63,498 nucleotides of DNA from Burkholderiaceae bacterium. GTDB lineage: Bacteria > Pseudomonadota > Gammaproteobacteria > Burkholderiales > Burkholderiaceae. Both the position numbers and the translations under genes were made by a program. Shown in pieces: positions 25,179 through 35,592 of this stretch. Under the pieces are notes generated by a model. That model worked only from the letters and a program-made list of their open reading frames with translations. It was not told where the DNA came from and did not search any database. The stretch's first letter is position 1, and every line of letters begins with the position of its first letter. Where the stretch lies: contig CANFMT010000015.1 in NCBI GenBank assembly GCA_947448415.1, positions 1 to 63,498 of the forward strand. Reading direction: 5' to 3'.

Positions 25179-25903
25179 GAAGTCATCCTAGTTTTAGGAG
25201 ATCTATCAGTCATCATGCCAACAATAATGGCCGCAACGATAGCCAGAATAATATTTAAACGCAGTGGAATTCCATAGGTCATTACTGCAACTGCGGCCGC
25301 TGTTACAGCAGCCCATCTGGCTGCAGGTCGATCCAGCATAGGCATCACAATGGCAACCAAGGCAACTGCGCCCGCAAACTGCAAGCCCCAGTCGTTAGGG
25401 ATCTGGCTAGCCAGGAGAATTCCGCCAATAGCGCCCACCTGCCAAAAAGACCAGTTAGCAAACTGCATACCCATGAGTACGTGCAAAGATATCTGATGTG
25501 GATCTCCTCGGCGCTCGTCTACTGAAAGTGGCTTGGGATAGCGCTTGATAAAAAAGAGGTAACCAAAATCAGCGGTGCAATACCCTAGAAAAATCCTTCG
25601 CCAAACTGGCAAGTGTGAAAAATGCGCCTGCAAGGCCAAGCTAAAGATCACAAAACGCAAGTTCACCATAAACGATGTGATGAGTATTACCCAAATGGGT
25701 ATGCCGACCGCAATCAGAGGAAGTGCTGCCAATTGAGAAACGCCTGCATAAACAAAGAGGTTCATGCTAATCGCTTGGTAGACGGTTAAGGTTGATTTAG
25801 CGAGCGCTATACCGGTCACGAAACCCCAGATTAAAACCGTCACTCCGGACTGAGCAACATCTCTAAATCCCTCAATAAATGCTTGTTTTTGCTCTGGCTT
25901 CAT
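25175..25903 (-). CDS. azlC: AzlC family branched-chain amino acid exporter subunit
   Basis: A 242-residue inner-membrane protein with about six to seven hydrophobic segments. The N-terminal FIEGFRDVAQSGVTVLIWGF, the central YAGVSQLAALPLI and the NLRFVIFSLALQ segment are typical of AzlC/YgaZ. It works with AzlD to export branched-chain amino acids or related compounds. It lies 9 bases downstream of the 165-residue unknown protein. Confidence 0.93.
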   Translation of the reverse strand: MKPEQKQAFIEGFRDVAQSGVTVLIWGFVTGIALAKSTLTVYQAISMNLFVYAGVSQLAALPLIAVGIPIWVILITSFMVNLRFVIFSLALQAHFSHLPVWRRIFLGYCTADFGYLFFIKRYPKPLSVDERRGDPHQISLHVLMGMQFANWSFWQVGAIGGILLASQIPNDWGLQFAGAVALVAIVMPMLDRPAARWAAVTAAAVAVMTYGIPLRLNIILAIVAAIIVGMMTDRSPKTRMTS

Positions 25904-25912
25904 GGCCTGAAA

Positions 25913-26410
25913 TTAAAGACCCATAGTTCTATGCAAAATCTTAGACTTCATTTCATCCCATAGACTCTGAAAATCTTCTATCTTTTCCTCTGAGAGCTTG
26001 ACCGGGGCAAATAGTCCGCCAAAAATGATAGAGCCCTTCTTTACTAGGGTCTTATCAAACTCACTCAAGCCAATGGGCTTATCGTCCAAGTCCCTACTTA
26101 ACTCTGCCGAACAGACAATGGCATCTTCGTCATCTTTATCCACCACAGCAAATTCGATGAACTGCTGATTCTTTTCTACGATCACCAAAGTTCCGCGTGC
26201 ATAACAAACTGCGTCATGCTGCTCAACAATGTACGCCAGAAACTTACTCTCCTCATCTTGTTCCATTCGGAGATCGTCAATAAAGAAAAGGTATTGATCG
26301 CCTTCAGCGTTAACCAAGGTAAATACTTTTGGGATGACGCCATGACCTAAAGCTAGATTTCGATAGTAGCTAGAAATTTCAACAGCGAGATTTTCGGCAA
26401 ATAGGTGCAT
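25913..26410 (-). CDS. hypothetical protein, 165 residues
   Basis: I do not recognise a family. The sequence is predicted cytosolic, acidic and without signal peptide or membrane segments. It alternates short beta-like stretches (KVFTLVNAEGDQYLFFIDD, TLVIVEK, FIEFAVVDKDDEDAIV) with a C-terminal helix (EKIEDFQSLWDEMKSKIL), which suggests a small alpha/beta or barrel fold. It sits between the dienelactone hydrolase (24 bases) and azlC (9 bases) in one operon, so it is almost certainly expressed. Function unknown. Confidence 0.8.
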   Translation of the reverse strand: MHLFAENLAVEISSYYRNLALGHGVIPKVFTLVNAEGDQYLFFIDDLRMEQDEESKFLAYIVEQHDAVCYARGTLVIVEKNQQFIEFAVVDKDDEDAIVCSAELSRDLDDKPIGLSEFDKTLVKKGSIIFGGLFAPVKLSEEKIEDFQSLWDEMKSKILHRTMGL

Positions 26411-26434
26411 ATACAGGAAATTTGTTGATGGTAA

Positions 26435-27118
26435 TTAAGATAAATTCTTTTTCAGAAATTCAAATGTGCGATCCCAAGCTAGCTGGGCAGCTTCTGCGTT
26501 GTATTGCAAGGGAGGTAGGCCACGTGAGTCAGACTTAGGGTTCGCAAAAGCATGCTTAGTGTCATAGCGATGGAACTCATAATCAACCCCAGAAGACTTT
26601 AGCTTTTCCTCTAATTGATCGACCCCAGCTGGCGCAAAAAATTCGTCATGCATTGCCCAATGGGCCATCATAGGCGTTTTAATAGCACTTGCATCGACAT
26701 ACTCTAATGGTGGGTTGCCGTACCAAACGACTGTCGCATCTAATTCAGGAACATTGCAAGAAGATAAAACTGTCAATGCACCTCCCATGCAAAATCCTGT
26801 GACAGCCACCTTACTGCTACCAGTAGCTTTGAGATATTGAACTGCGCCTCGTACATCTTGACTTGCCGCATCGCCAAAGTTCAAATCGCTCATGAGATGC
26901 TGCGCTTCACTTGCCTCAAGAGCTAACTTGCCACGATATAAATCTGGCACCAATGCTCTATATCCAGCCTTAGCCAAGCGATCTGCCACTGACTTTACTT
27001 CGTCATCCAAACCCCACCACTCTTGCAGCACGACCACGCCAGGAGCATTTGGTTTATCCATGGGTTCTGCCAAGTAGCCGCTTAAGGTTTTGCCATCAGG
27101 CCTTTTAAATTCAATCAT
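26435..27118 (-). CDS. dienelactone hydrolase family protein
   Basis: A cytosolic alpha/beta hydrolase of about 227 residues. The nucleophile cysteine is in the GFCMGGAL elbow, followed by an Asp in HDEFFAP and a His in YDTKHAFAN, the Cys-Asp-His triad of the dienelactone hydrolase family. The start at 27118 (MIEFKRP) is preferred because GGAG lies 6 bases upstream; an in-frame ATG 12 bases earlier overlaps the MFS stop codon by one base, and the longest frame starts at 27217. Actual substrate uncertain: many members are general carboxylesterases. Confidence 0.9.
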   Translation of the reverse strand: MIEFKRPDGKTLSGYLAEPMDKPNAPGVVVLQEWWGLDDEVKSVADRLAKAGYRALVPDLYRGKLALEASEAQHLMSDLNFGDAASQDVRGAVQYLKATGSSKVAVTGFCMGGALTVLSSCNVPELDATVVWYGNPPLEYVDASAIKTPMMAHWAMHDEFFAPAGVDQLEEKLKSSGVDYEFHRYDTKHAFANPKSDSRGLPPLQYNAEAAQLAWDRTFEFLKKNLS

Positions 27119-27129
27119 GCTGTTCTCCA

Positions 27130-28422
27130 TTACTTGATTTGTTCTTTGTTTTTTACCGGATGCATTTTGGCATCTGAATGAATATATCCTACCAGCCAAA
27201 TCGTTAGCAAACCACAAATGGCCGCCCCATATCCGACTAGGTTGTAGTGCTCCATCATGCCATCAGGCCTAATGGTTACCACTGCTCCAGCAACCACTGA
27301 AGCGATGCCAGAAGATAACATTTGCACTGAGCCCACAAGACTCATAAAAGTTCCGCGAATTTTATTGTCTACAACTTGACTGACCATAGCCATCGCGGGA
27401 ATCATTCGACCTGAAACTAAGATAAAAAATGCAGTTGAGTTAATAAGAACAAGCCATAAGGGTGTGACGGGTAAATTGGTTGTCACGATTAGCGGTATTA
27501 GGCTAACTACTGCAAGAACTCTGAACACCTTTACCTTGCCGTATTTATCGGCCATATGACCGATAAAGCGAGAGCTCATCAGAGTAGCTACACCGCCACA
27601 TAAATAAATCAAAGAAATATAGGAGTTATTAATCCCTACATTAGTAGTGAGATAGAGTGCAATATATGGAATCACCGAGAAACCCGTAATCATGATGAAA
27701 GCCATAAAGATAAAGGCCTTGAGATGCTGGGGCGCCGTCAAAATTCTATAAATTTGAGTAAAGCGACTTCCCTCATGTACGTGATCTAAATGTCCGGAAA
27801 TTTTAGGAATGTTTCGATAGCCCAAATATAAAATGAGAGTGGATACCAGAGCGATAAATACAAATGGTGCACGCCAACCCAAAGAGGGTATGTGATTTGC
27901 CAAAAATAATCCCAATGGCACTCCAGCAACTGTAGAGACTGAGAATGCAGCCATCACCGTTCCAAGTGCCTTACCCCTGCGCTCAAATGGAATCGCATCA
28001 GCCACAATAGTCTGAACCAAAGATCCTAATATCCCCCCAAATGCCCCAGCGAATGCCCTGGCAATAAATAACGCTTCATAAGAAGGAGCAATAGCGCAGG
28101 CTAAAGTAGCCACAATAAAACATGCGTAAAGCCCTAAGAGTAGTTGACGGCGCTCAAAACGATCTATGTAATAGGTTGCGAATATTCCAGCGACAGCAGC
28201 AGCAAAGGTATACGAAGAAAGCAATAAGCCGAACTGATGGGTGTTGATATTAAACACTCTTATGAATTCAGGGCCCAAAGGCATCATGATCATGAAGTCC
28301 AGGATGTGGGTGAATTGAATACCCGCTAGCGCCAGCAGGAAAAACCGCTCTCGCATCTTTACTTCTGGACCGGATAAAATTTTATTCAAAGCTGGCTTTA
28401 CATGATTTAGTGTGTATGACAT
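27130..28422 (-). CDS. major facilitator superfamily transporter
   Basis: A 12-helix MFS transporter of about 430 residues, similar in layout to the drug:H+ antiporter/AraJ-type subfamily. Helix 1 begins FFLLALAGIQFTHILDF with MMPLGPEF following, and the DRFERRQLLLG loop between helices 2 and 3 carries the MFS A-motif position. The start at ATG 28422 is chosen over an upstream TTG (28458). Export of a small organic compound is likely. It heads the five-gene operon and diverges from the channel-like gene, whose start is about 45 bases away. Confidence 0.88.
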   Translation of the reverse strand: MSYTLNHVKPALNKILSGPEVKMRERFFLLALAGIQFTHILDFMIMMPLGPEFIRVFNINTHQFGLLLSSYTFAAAVAGIFATYYIDRFERRQLLLGLYACFIVATLACAIAPSYEALFIARAFAGAFGGILGSLVQTIVADAIPFERRGKALGTVMAAFSVSTVAGVPLGLFLANHIPSLGWRAPFVFIALVSTLILYLGYRNIPKISGHLDHVHEGSRFTQIYRILTAPQHLKAFIFMAFIMITGFSVIPYIALYLTTNVGINNSYISLIYLCGGVATLMSSRFIGHMADKYGKVKVFRVLAVVSLIPLIVTTNLPVTPLWLVLINSTAFFILVSGRMIPAMAMVSQVVDNKIRGTFMSLVGSVQMLSSGIASVVAGAVVTIRPDGMMEHYNLVGYGAAICGLLTIWLVGYIHSDAKMHPVKNKEQIK

Positions 28423-28467
28423 TATCAATGCCAATGACAACACGTGCACCGAGGACAATAGGTTGAT

Positions 28468-28950
28468 ATGAATCCAGCTCTAGAACAGTTCCAGTTTGCC
28501 CCCCTATTTATCGATATTGCATGGGGCTTACTAGGTTTAACAATCATTTTGATATTTCATGGCAGCGGCATTAACCACGTGATCATGAAATTTGAGTCGC
28601 GCACTAAGCAGAACCTAGAGCTCAGGCATTACAACTGGGTCTTTACACACTTTTACGTCTCTTTTATGTTGATTGCCCTCATTCATATTTCAGAAATATT
28701 GATCTGGGCGGTCTATATCATTCAATTGGGTTTAATTAATGATCCGGTGAAAGCCATTATTTTTTCAGGAAGTTGCTACACAACTGTTGGATTTGTTGAG
28801 GACATCCTACCGCCAGGTTGGCGCAGTCTAGCGTTCTTTATCTCCTTTACGGGCCTCTTCTCGATCGCCTGGACGACTTCAGTCATGATTGGCATGACCA
28901 ATACCTACAAAGATGCTTGGCGACAAAAATATGTGAAGTTCTTTCATTAA
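28468..28950 (+). CDS. K+-channel-like membrane protein
   Basis: 160 residues with a hydrophobic N-terminal helix (about 13-33), a second region (57-90), a re-entrant pore-like segment (about 95-112) and a last helix (120-142). The pore segment contains T-T-V-G-F at 105-109, close to the TVGYG filter of potassium channels, preceded by a short hydrophobic helix and followed by Glu-Asp. The topology resembles the Ion_trans_2 pore module. Whether it conducts ions is inference. It diverges from the MFS gene and is followed by a weak hairpin (28961-28977). Confidence 0.75.
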   Translation: MNPALEQFQFAPLFIDIAWGLLGLTIILIFHGSGINHVIMKFESRTKQNLELRHYNWVFTHFYVSFMLIALIHISEILIWAVYIIQLGLINDPVKAIIFSGSCYTTVGFVEDILPPGWRSLAFFISFTGLFSIAWTTSVMIGMTNTYKDAWRQKYVKFFH

Positions 28951-28960
28951 ACTTATTTTT

Positions 28961-28977
28961 TTGCTGTAATGCAGCAA
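28961..28977 (+). terminator. weak terminator-like hairpin after the channel-like gene
   Basis: TTGCTG/CAGCAA six-base stem with a 5-base loop, followed by a short TTT. It begins 10 bases after the stop codon. The T-run is short, so termination may be partial. Confidence 0.45.
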
Positions 28978-29027
28978 TTTAATGGAATGAGGTATATCAT
29001 TAGGGAATACCCTTAAGGAGAACCAAA

Positions 29028-29183
29028 ATGGCACATTCCAACTCAGTTCAGTTACATGAATCATCGATGTTCAGTTTTAAGCCTTTTTTCGCAATTCGTG
29101 ACTTTTTTAGCTTGATTTCATCAGCTTGGTCAGAAGCTAAGGCAATGGAACAAAAAAGTCACAAAAATAGCGCAAATTGGTAA
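29028..29183 (+). CDS. small protein of 51 residues, unknown
   Basis: A short frame with an excellent AAGGAG ribosome site 7 bases before the ATG and a strong terminator 50 bases after the stop. The product begins MAHSNSVQLHESSMF and has a central amphipathic, aromatic-rich helix (FSFKPFFAIRDFFSLISSAW) ending in a charged, Lys-rich tail. It may associate with the membrane surface. I do not recognise a family. It lies alone between the channel-like gene and the peptidase-like gene. Confidence 0.65.
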   Translation: MAHSNSVQLHESSMFSFKPFFAIRDFFSLISSAWSEAKAMEQKSHKNSANW

Positions 29184-29233
29184 TTTTTTGCTGATTTCCG
29201 CCTAAAAACATTGATTTTTAGCTGTTTTATATG

Positions 29234-29268
29234 AAAAAGCCCTTTTGAGATTCAGAAGGGCTTTTTTT
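29234..29268 (+). terminator. strong terminator, active in both directions
   Basis: AAAAAGCCCTT and AAGGGCTTTTT arms around an 11-base loop, with a T-run on the plus side and the matching A-run on the left. It can end the 51-residue gene and the oppositely oriented 163-residue gene that stops at 29284. Confidence 0.85.
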
Positions 29269-29283
29269 ATGGGGCTTTTAGTC

Positions 29284-29775
29284 TTATTTCTTGATGTAGT
29301 ACCCATAAACACAACGATTTCCTGCGCGTGATGGATCATGAGTATCTTGAATAACTCCATCAATAATAGTTGTTAAGTGCTTGGAAACCTTAATAATTAA
29401 TATTCCGGCAGGTAGCTCATTAGGCCTTAGGTGCACCTGGCATCCGGCTCCCACTTTCATTGTGGGGACCCAAGAAAAACCCTGTTTGAGAATGTAGTCA
29501 TGGAAAACATTGCGATGATTACCATTCCTGGGAGATGAACCCTTGGCAGTTAATCTTTTGGCAAGGCGATCATTGCGCGAATGAGCGTAGGACTCATTAG
29601 CTAGCCTTAGGTCTTCGTAGACCTGCATATAGGGCAAGCTAGCAGCAATCGCAATCGATCTCACTACACAGTCACCTGCCCCACCCTTAAAGCCAGCCTC
29701 TTCCCTACCACCATCATTGAACTGAAATGGGTAGCTTGGATGTCCTTTGGAAAAGAGATGGAAGAGGCTGAACAT
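29284..29775 (-). CDS. small papain-like / C39-like cysteine peptidase fold protein (predicted)
   Basis: 163 residues. GDCVVRSIAIA near residues 35-45 places a Cys36 at the start of a helix, and a later strand pair carries VSKHLTTIIDGVIQDT with His133 and Asp144. Cys-helix, then His, then Asp/Asn is the order in papain-like and C39-like peptidases, and this pattern recurs in small phage-related proteins with the same GDC and H-x4-DG motifs. Enzymatic activity is inferred. No signal peptide. It lies in an AT-rich stretch between two terminators, so it is a single-gene unit. Confidence 0.7.
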   Translation of the reverse strand: MFSLFHLFSKGHPSYPFQFNDGGREEAGFKGGAGDCVVRSIAIAASLPYMQVYEDLRLANESYAHSRNDRLAKRLTAKGSSPRNGNHRNVFHDYILKQGFSWVPTMKVGAGCQVHLRPNELPAGILIIKVSKHLTTIIDGVIQDTHDPSRAGNRCVYGYYIKK

Positions 29776-29790
29776 TGTTTTTTGCCCAAT

Positions 29791-29823
29791 AAAAAATGGA
29801 TTTGCTTTGTGGGCAAATCCATT
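29791..29823 (-). terminator. glcB terminator
   Basis: An 11-bp perfect stem AATGGATTTGC/GCAAATCCATT with a 7-base loop, followed on the minus strand by TTTTTTATTG. It lies 22 bases after the glcB stop. Confidence 0.88.
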
Positions 29824-29844
29824 CTGATTCAGACTGAGGCTAAA

Positions 29845-32061
29845 TTATTTAGCAGCAGCCTTTTTAACCTCTAAACGCCATGCGTGAAGCAAAGGCTCGG
29901 TATAGCCGTTTGGCTGCTCGAGACCTTTGAAAATCAAATCACTAGCTGCTTTATAGGCATATGAATCTTTGAAGTTTGGCATCATCGGTTTATACAAAGC
30001 ATCGCCAGCATTTTGGCTATCAACCACTTTAGCCATACGCTGCAAAGACTCATTCACCTGATCGGCAGTCACGATACCGTTTAAGAGCCAGTTAGCAATA
30101 TGCTGACTGGAGATACGCAATGTCGCACGATCTTCCATCAATCCAACGTTATGAATATCTGGCACCTTAGAGCAACCAACGCCTTGATCAATCCAGCGTA
30201 CAACGTAACCCAAAATGCCTTGGCAGTTATTGTCGAGTTCTTGCTGAATTTCTTCCTTAGACCAGTTTGCTTTTTCAACGACTGGAATAGTGAGCAAATC
30301 ATTGATTAATGCTTCAGCTTCAGCAGCAGTGTCGAGCTTTTCCATTTCTTTTTGGAGCTCAGCCACATTCACTTGGTGATAGTGCAATGCATGCAAAGTA
30401 GCAGCAGTTGGTGATGGCACCCAAGCGGTATTTGCACCAGCCTTAGGATGAACAATCTTCTGCTCAACCATAGCCTTCATCATGTCTGGCATGGCCCACA
30501 TTCCCTTACCAATCTGAGCGCGGCCACGTAAACCACAATCTAAACCGGCGAATACATTACGACGCTCATAGGCAGATAACCACTTGCTGGTTTTCATATC
30601 GCCTTTACGCATCATTGGGCCTGCGTACATTGCTGTATGCATTTCATCGCCAGTGCGATCTAAGAAGCCAGTATTAATAAAGGCAACACGTGCACCAGCA
30701 GCAGCAATCGCAGCTTTGATATTGGCACTCATGCGACGCTCTTCATCCATGATGCCCAATTTCACGGTATCAGCTGGCAAGCCTAATAATTTTTCAACAC
30801 GGCCAAAGAGCTCAGCCGCAAAAGCCACTTCTTCAGGGCTGTGCATTTTTGGCTTAACAATATAAACAGATCCCTTACGAGTATTGCCAATCGCTTGGCT
30901 TGCTGGACGATTAATGTCATACAAGGCGATCAATACTGTTACTACCGCATCTAAAATGCCTTCATAAATCTCTTTGCCTTCACCAGTGATGATGGCTGGA
31001 TTAGTCATCAAATGACCAACATTACGAAGAAATAAAAGCGAACGGCCGTGCAAAGTAACAATGCCGTCTTTTGCATCAACAGCACCAATACCTGCTTTGT
31101 ACTTGCGGTCAGGATTAAGAGCGCGGGTAATAGTCTTATCACCCTTTTGCACTTGCTCAACCAGAGTTCCCTTGAGGATGCCTAGCCAGTTTTCATAGGC
31201 GAGAACCTTATCATCGCCATCAACTGCAGCAATTGAGTCTTCCAAATCCAAAATAGTAGAAAGCGCTGCTTCTAATACAACGTCATTGATGCCGGCAGGA
31301 TCGCTAGCGCCAATAGTTTTGCTCTTATTGATTTCGATATCAATATGAATGCCGTTATTACGCAACAAGATTGAGTTAGGCGCAGCAGCATCGCCTTGGT
31401 AACCCACGAATTGTTTATCATCAGCTAGGCCAGTAACACTGCCATCTTTTAATTTCACGGATAACTGATTGCCATCTACCGTGTAGGCAACAGAATCACG
31501 ATGTGAGCCTTTAGCCAATGGAGCGGCTTGGTCCAAGAAGTTGCGAGCAAATGCAACCACTTTGGCGCCACGAATTGGGTTGTAAGCACCTGCTTTAGTA
31601 GCACCATCTTCTTCTGAGAGAACGTCGGTGCCATAGAGCGCATCATATAAAGAACCCCAACGAGCATTTGCGGCATTTAATGCATAACGCGCATTGAGAA
31701 CTGGAACCACTAATTGTGGGCCGGCTTGGAGCGCTAATTCATCATCAACATTTTTGGTTGTGCCAACAACTTTACCTGGTACATCAACCAAGTAGTCGAT
31801 CTCTTTTAGAAACTGACGATAAGCAGGCATATCTTTGATTGGGCCTGGGTTAGCTTGATGCCACTTGTCTAAGTCAACTTGAATACGATCACGCTTTGCT
31901 AGCAAGGCTTCATTTTTTGGGGTTAAGTCTTTAACAATCTCATCAAAACCCTTCCAAAAGTCAGCACTCTTAATGCCAGTGCCCGGAAGGACTTTGTCTT
32001 CGATGAAGCGATATAAAGGAGTTGCCACTTGAAGGCTATTGCAGGTAGTGCGCGCAGTCAT
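29845..32061 (-). CDS. glcB: malate synthase G
   Basis: Condenses glyoxylate with acetyl-CoA to give malate, feeding glyoxylate and glycolate carbon into the TCA cycle. The 738 residues match the G isoform (about 720), not the shorter A isoform. Landmarks include [38 protein letters not shown] (with catalytic residues) and [13 protein letters not shown]. No aceA lies next to it, in keeping with a role in glycolate use. The ATG is preceded by a weak ribosome site. It has its own terminator. Confidence 0.97.
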   Translation of the reverse strand: MTARTTCNSLQVATPLYRFIEDKVLPGTGIKSADFWKGFDEIVKDLTPKNEALLAKRDRIQVDLDKWHQANPGPIKDMPAYRQFLKEIDYLVDVPGKVVGTTKNVDDELALQAGPQLVVPVLNARYALNAANARWGSLYDALYGTDVLSEEDGATKAGAYNPIRGAKVVAFARNFLDQAAPLAKGSHRDSVAYTVDGNQLSVKLKDGSVTGLADDKQFVGYQGDAAAPNSILLRNNGIHIDIEINKSKTIGASDPAGINDVVLEAALSTILDLEDSIAAVDGDDKVLAYENWLGILKGTLVEQVQKGDKTITRALNPDRKYKAGIGAVDAKDGIVTLHGRSLLFLRNVGHLMTNPAIITGEGKEIYEGILDAVVTVLIALYDINRPASQAIGNTRKGSVYIVKPKMHSPEEVAFAAELFGRVEKLLGLPADTVKLGIMDEERRMSANIKAAIAAAGARVAFINTGFLDRTGDEMHTAMYAGPMMRKGDMKTSKWLSAYERRNVFAGLDCGLRGRAQIGKGMWAMPDMMKAMVEQKIVHPKAGANTAWVPSPTAATLHALHYHQVNVAELQKEMEKLDTAAEAEALINDLLTIPVVEKANWSKEEIQQELDNNCQGILGYVVRWIDQGVGCSKVPDIHNVGLMEDRATLRISSQHIANWLLNGIVTADQVNESLQRMAKVVDSQNAGDALYKPMMPNFKDSYAYKAASDLIFKGLEQPNGYTEPLLHAWRLEVKKAAAK

Positions 32062-32151
32062 GTTCTAAACCTTGGTTTCTTACAAAAAGTTAATAAATTG
32101 GTTACTTAGTTACGTTCTTACTGAGTTTCTTGCTGAGTCAATTATTTTCCA

Positions 32152-33528
<1,377 letters not shown>

Positions 33529-33536
33529 CTACTGCT

Positions 33537-34700
33537 TTACTTCTTCTTTACTTCCCATGAGTTGCCCTGCTTTACCAACTCACGATCACATCCATATTCC
33601 GCAGCTTCTACATTAGAGCCAACCGGTACCTGTATTACGACCTCGCCTTTGTTTCTCAGAGCGGCTATCGCCTTAGTTAACTCGGCATCATCAATCCATG
33701 GCGCCAGTACTGCCAGCTTGCGAGGATTTAGTGGAGATAAGTTCGCCAAGGTCAAAAGATCTAAAGAGAAACCGGTTGCAGGACGTGGACGACCAAATGC
33801 TTGACCAACATGATCATAACGACCGCCTCTTGCGATCGGCTGGGGCAACTGCTCAACATAAGCAGCAAACATCACGCCACTGTGATATTGATAGCCACGT
33901 AAGTCAGCCAAATCAATACTGAGCTCCAATTGTGTTGATAAAGCTCCTGCAGCAGAAACCAAGCGATCGAGTTCAGTTAAGGCTTGATCGACTGAAGCAT
34001 GTTTTGGCAATACTGCTTTAGCCTTTGCCAATACTTCTGCGCAGGGGCCATTTAATTGCGTAAGCTCGATCAGGGCTTTAGAAACGTGGTCTGGCAAACA
34101 AGTTGCCCACTGACTCAAGCGTGGACGATCCTTGCTTTGCAATAGGCCGTACAAAGTTTCAATTGTTTCTTTATCTAATTTTTGATCGGCCAAAATGCCA
34201 GTCAAGATGCCAGCGTGAGATAAATCCAGATAAACCTTATTCAAATCCGCTACAGCAAGTGTTTTAAGTAATAAGGTAATGGCCTCAAAATCAGCTTCCC
34301 AGGTGGCGCAGCCATATATCTCAGCACCAAGTTGCAACTCTTCACGAGCAGAGCTGCCAACAGGCGTGCGAGCGTGTGCAACGGAACCGGCATAACAAAG
34401 TCGAGTCACGCCAGCACGATTTAAGAGGTGCGCATCAATACGAGCTACTTGAGGCGTCATATCGGCACGCAAACCTAAAGTACGGCCAGACAATTGATCC
34501 ACTAACTTAAATGTTTGTAAATTGAGATCTGAGCCAGTCCCAGTTAGCAATGAATCTAGGAACTCTAAGATTGGAGGGGCAACTAACTCATAGCCATAGG
34601 ATTGATATAAATCCAAAATGGCACGACGCAAAGACTCGACCTTGCGAGCCTCTGCAGGCAAAACATCTGCAATATCTTCAGGAAGTAACCAACGATTCAT
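33537..34700 (-). CDS. hisZ: ATP phosphoribosyltransferase regulatory subunit HisZ
   Basis: A histidyl-tRNA-synthetase paralogue of 387 residues that activates the short-form HisG enzyme of histidine synthesis. The class II core is visible (LELAPPILEF-like motif, LRADMTPQVARI, GGRYDHVGQAFGRPRPATGFSLDL). The C-terminal anticodon-binding domain of true HisRS is reduced. True hisS is present separately at 41973-43301. The hflC-hisZ-purA order is characteristic of betaproteobacteria. Confidence 0.95.
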   Translation of the reverse strand: MNRWLLPEDIADVLPAEARKVESLRRAILDLYQSYGYELVAPPILEFLDSLLTGTGSDLNLQTFKLVDQLSGRTLGLRADMTPQVARIDAHLLNRAGVTRLCYAGSVAHARTPVGSSAREELQLGAEIYGCATWEADFEAITLLLKTLAVADLNKVYLDLSHAGILTGILADQKLDKETIETLYGLLQSKDRPRLSQWATCLPDHVSKALIELTQLNGPCAEVLAKAKAVLPKHASVDQALTELDRLVSAAGALSTQLELSIDLADLRGYQYHSGVMFAAYVEQLPQPIARGGRYDHVGQAFGRPRPATGFSLDLLTLANLSPLNPRKLAVLAPWIDDAELTKAIAALRNKGEVVIQVPVGSNVEAAEYGCDRELVKQGNSWEVKKK

Positions 34701-34719
34701 GATTTGGAATATTCACTTT

Positions 34720-35592
34720 CTAATTTTTTTTATGCAGGAACTTAAAGAACTCGCCATTAGGCTCGACCACCATGAAATCTTTCTTATCCTTGAAAGAGCT
34801 GCGATAGGCTTCTAGGCTTTGATAGAACTGAGCAAATTGTGCGTCGCGCCCAAAAGCCTCGGCATATAAGGCCGTAGCCTTAGCATCCCCTGCACCTTTA
34901 ATCTTCTGGGCATCACGATAAGCTTCCGCCAAGATGGTGTCGCGTTGACGCTCTGCATTTGCACGAATCTTGTCTGATTCTGCAGCGCCCATGGAACGCA
35001 ATTCATTCGCAACGCGTTTACGCTCTGCTTCCATGCGGCGATAAACAGAGTCGCTAATTTCCGCCAAGAGATCAACACGTTTTAAGCGTACATCCACAAT
35101 CTCAACACCAATATCAGATGCGTCATCGGCCACTTTTTTGCGTATACCCTGCATTACCTCTTCACGCTGATCAGAAATTAATTCACGAACAGTGCGTTTA
35201 GTAAATTCTTCATTCAGTGCAGATCGGACTAACTGCGTTAAACGGTCTTGCGCTAAACGCTCATCGCCCTTAAAGCTGATAAAGAATTTACGGGGATCAA
35301 CAATGCGCCACTTCACATAAGAATCTACCAACAGATTCTTCTTTTCGGCTGTAATAAAACGCTCTGCCTCTGGATTATCAATAGTCAATATACGACGATC
35401 AAAGAAGCGCACACTTTCAAATGGGGCCGGTAGCTTCACCCTTAAACCAGGCTCTTCAATCACTCGTACGATCTGACCGAAAGAGAAAACAACGGCAAAC
35501 TTACGCTGGTCTACAACAAAAATGCTAGAGGACAGTACATACACTACTGCAATAAGTGCAATGCCAGCAGCAATCAGACGATTAGCATTCAT
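34720..35592 (-). CDS. hflC: protease modulator HflC
   Basis: A 290-residue SPFH-domain protein, N-terminally anchored (about residues 5-25) with its body in the periplasm. Together with HflK it forms a large complex around the FtsH protease and modulates it. The SPFH core (KFAVVFSFGQIVRVIEEPGL, VDSYVKWRIVDP) and the C-terminal helical region (RANAERQRDTILAEAYRDAQKIKG) are clear. Its ATG overlaps the hflK stop by one base. Confidence 0.97.
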   Translation of the reverse strand: MNANRLIAAGIALIAVVYVLSSSIFVVDQRKFAVVFSFGQIVRVIEEPGLRVKLPAPFESVRFFDRRILTIDNPEAERFITAEKKNLLVDSYVKWRIVDPRKFFISFKGDERLAQDRLTQLVRSALNEEFTKRTVRELISDQREEVMQGIRKKVADDASDIGVEIVDVRLKRVDLLAEISDSVYRRMEAERKRVANELRSMGAAESDKIRANAERQRDTILAEAYRDAQKIKGAGDAKATALYAEAFGRDAQFAQFYQSLEAYRSSFKDKKDFMVVEPNGEFFKFLHKKN

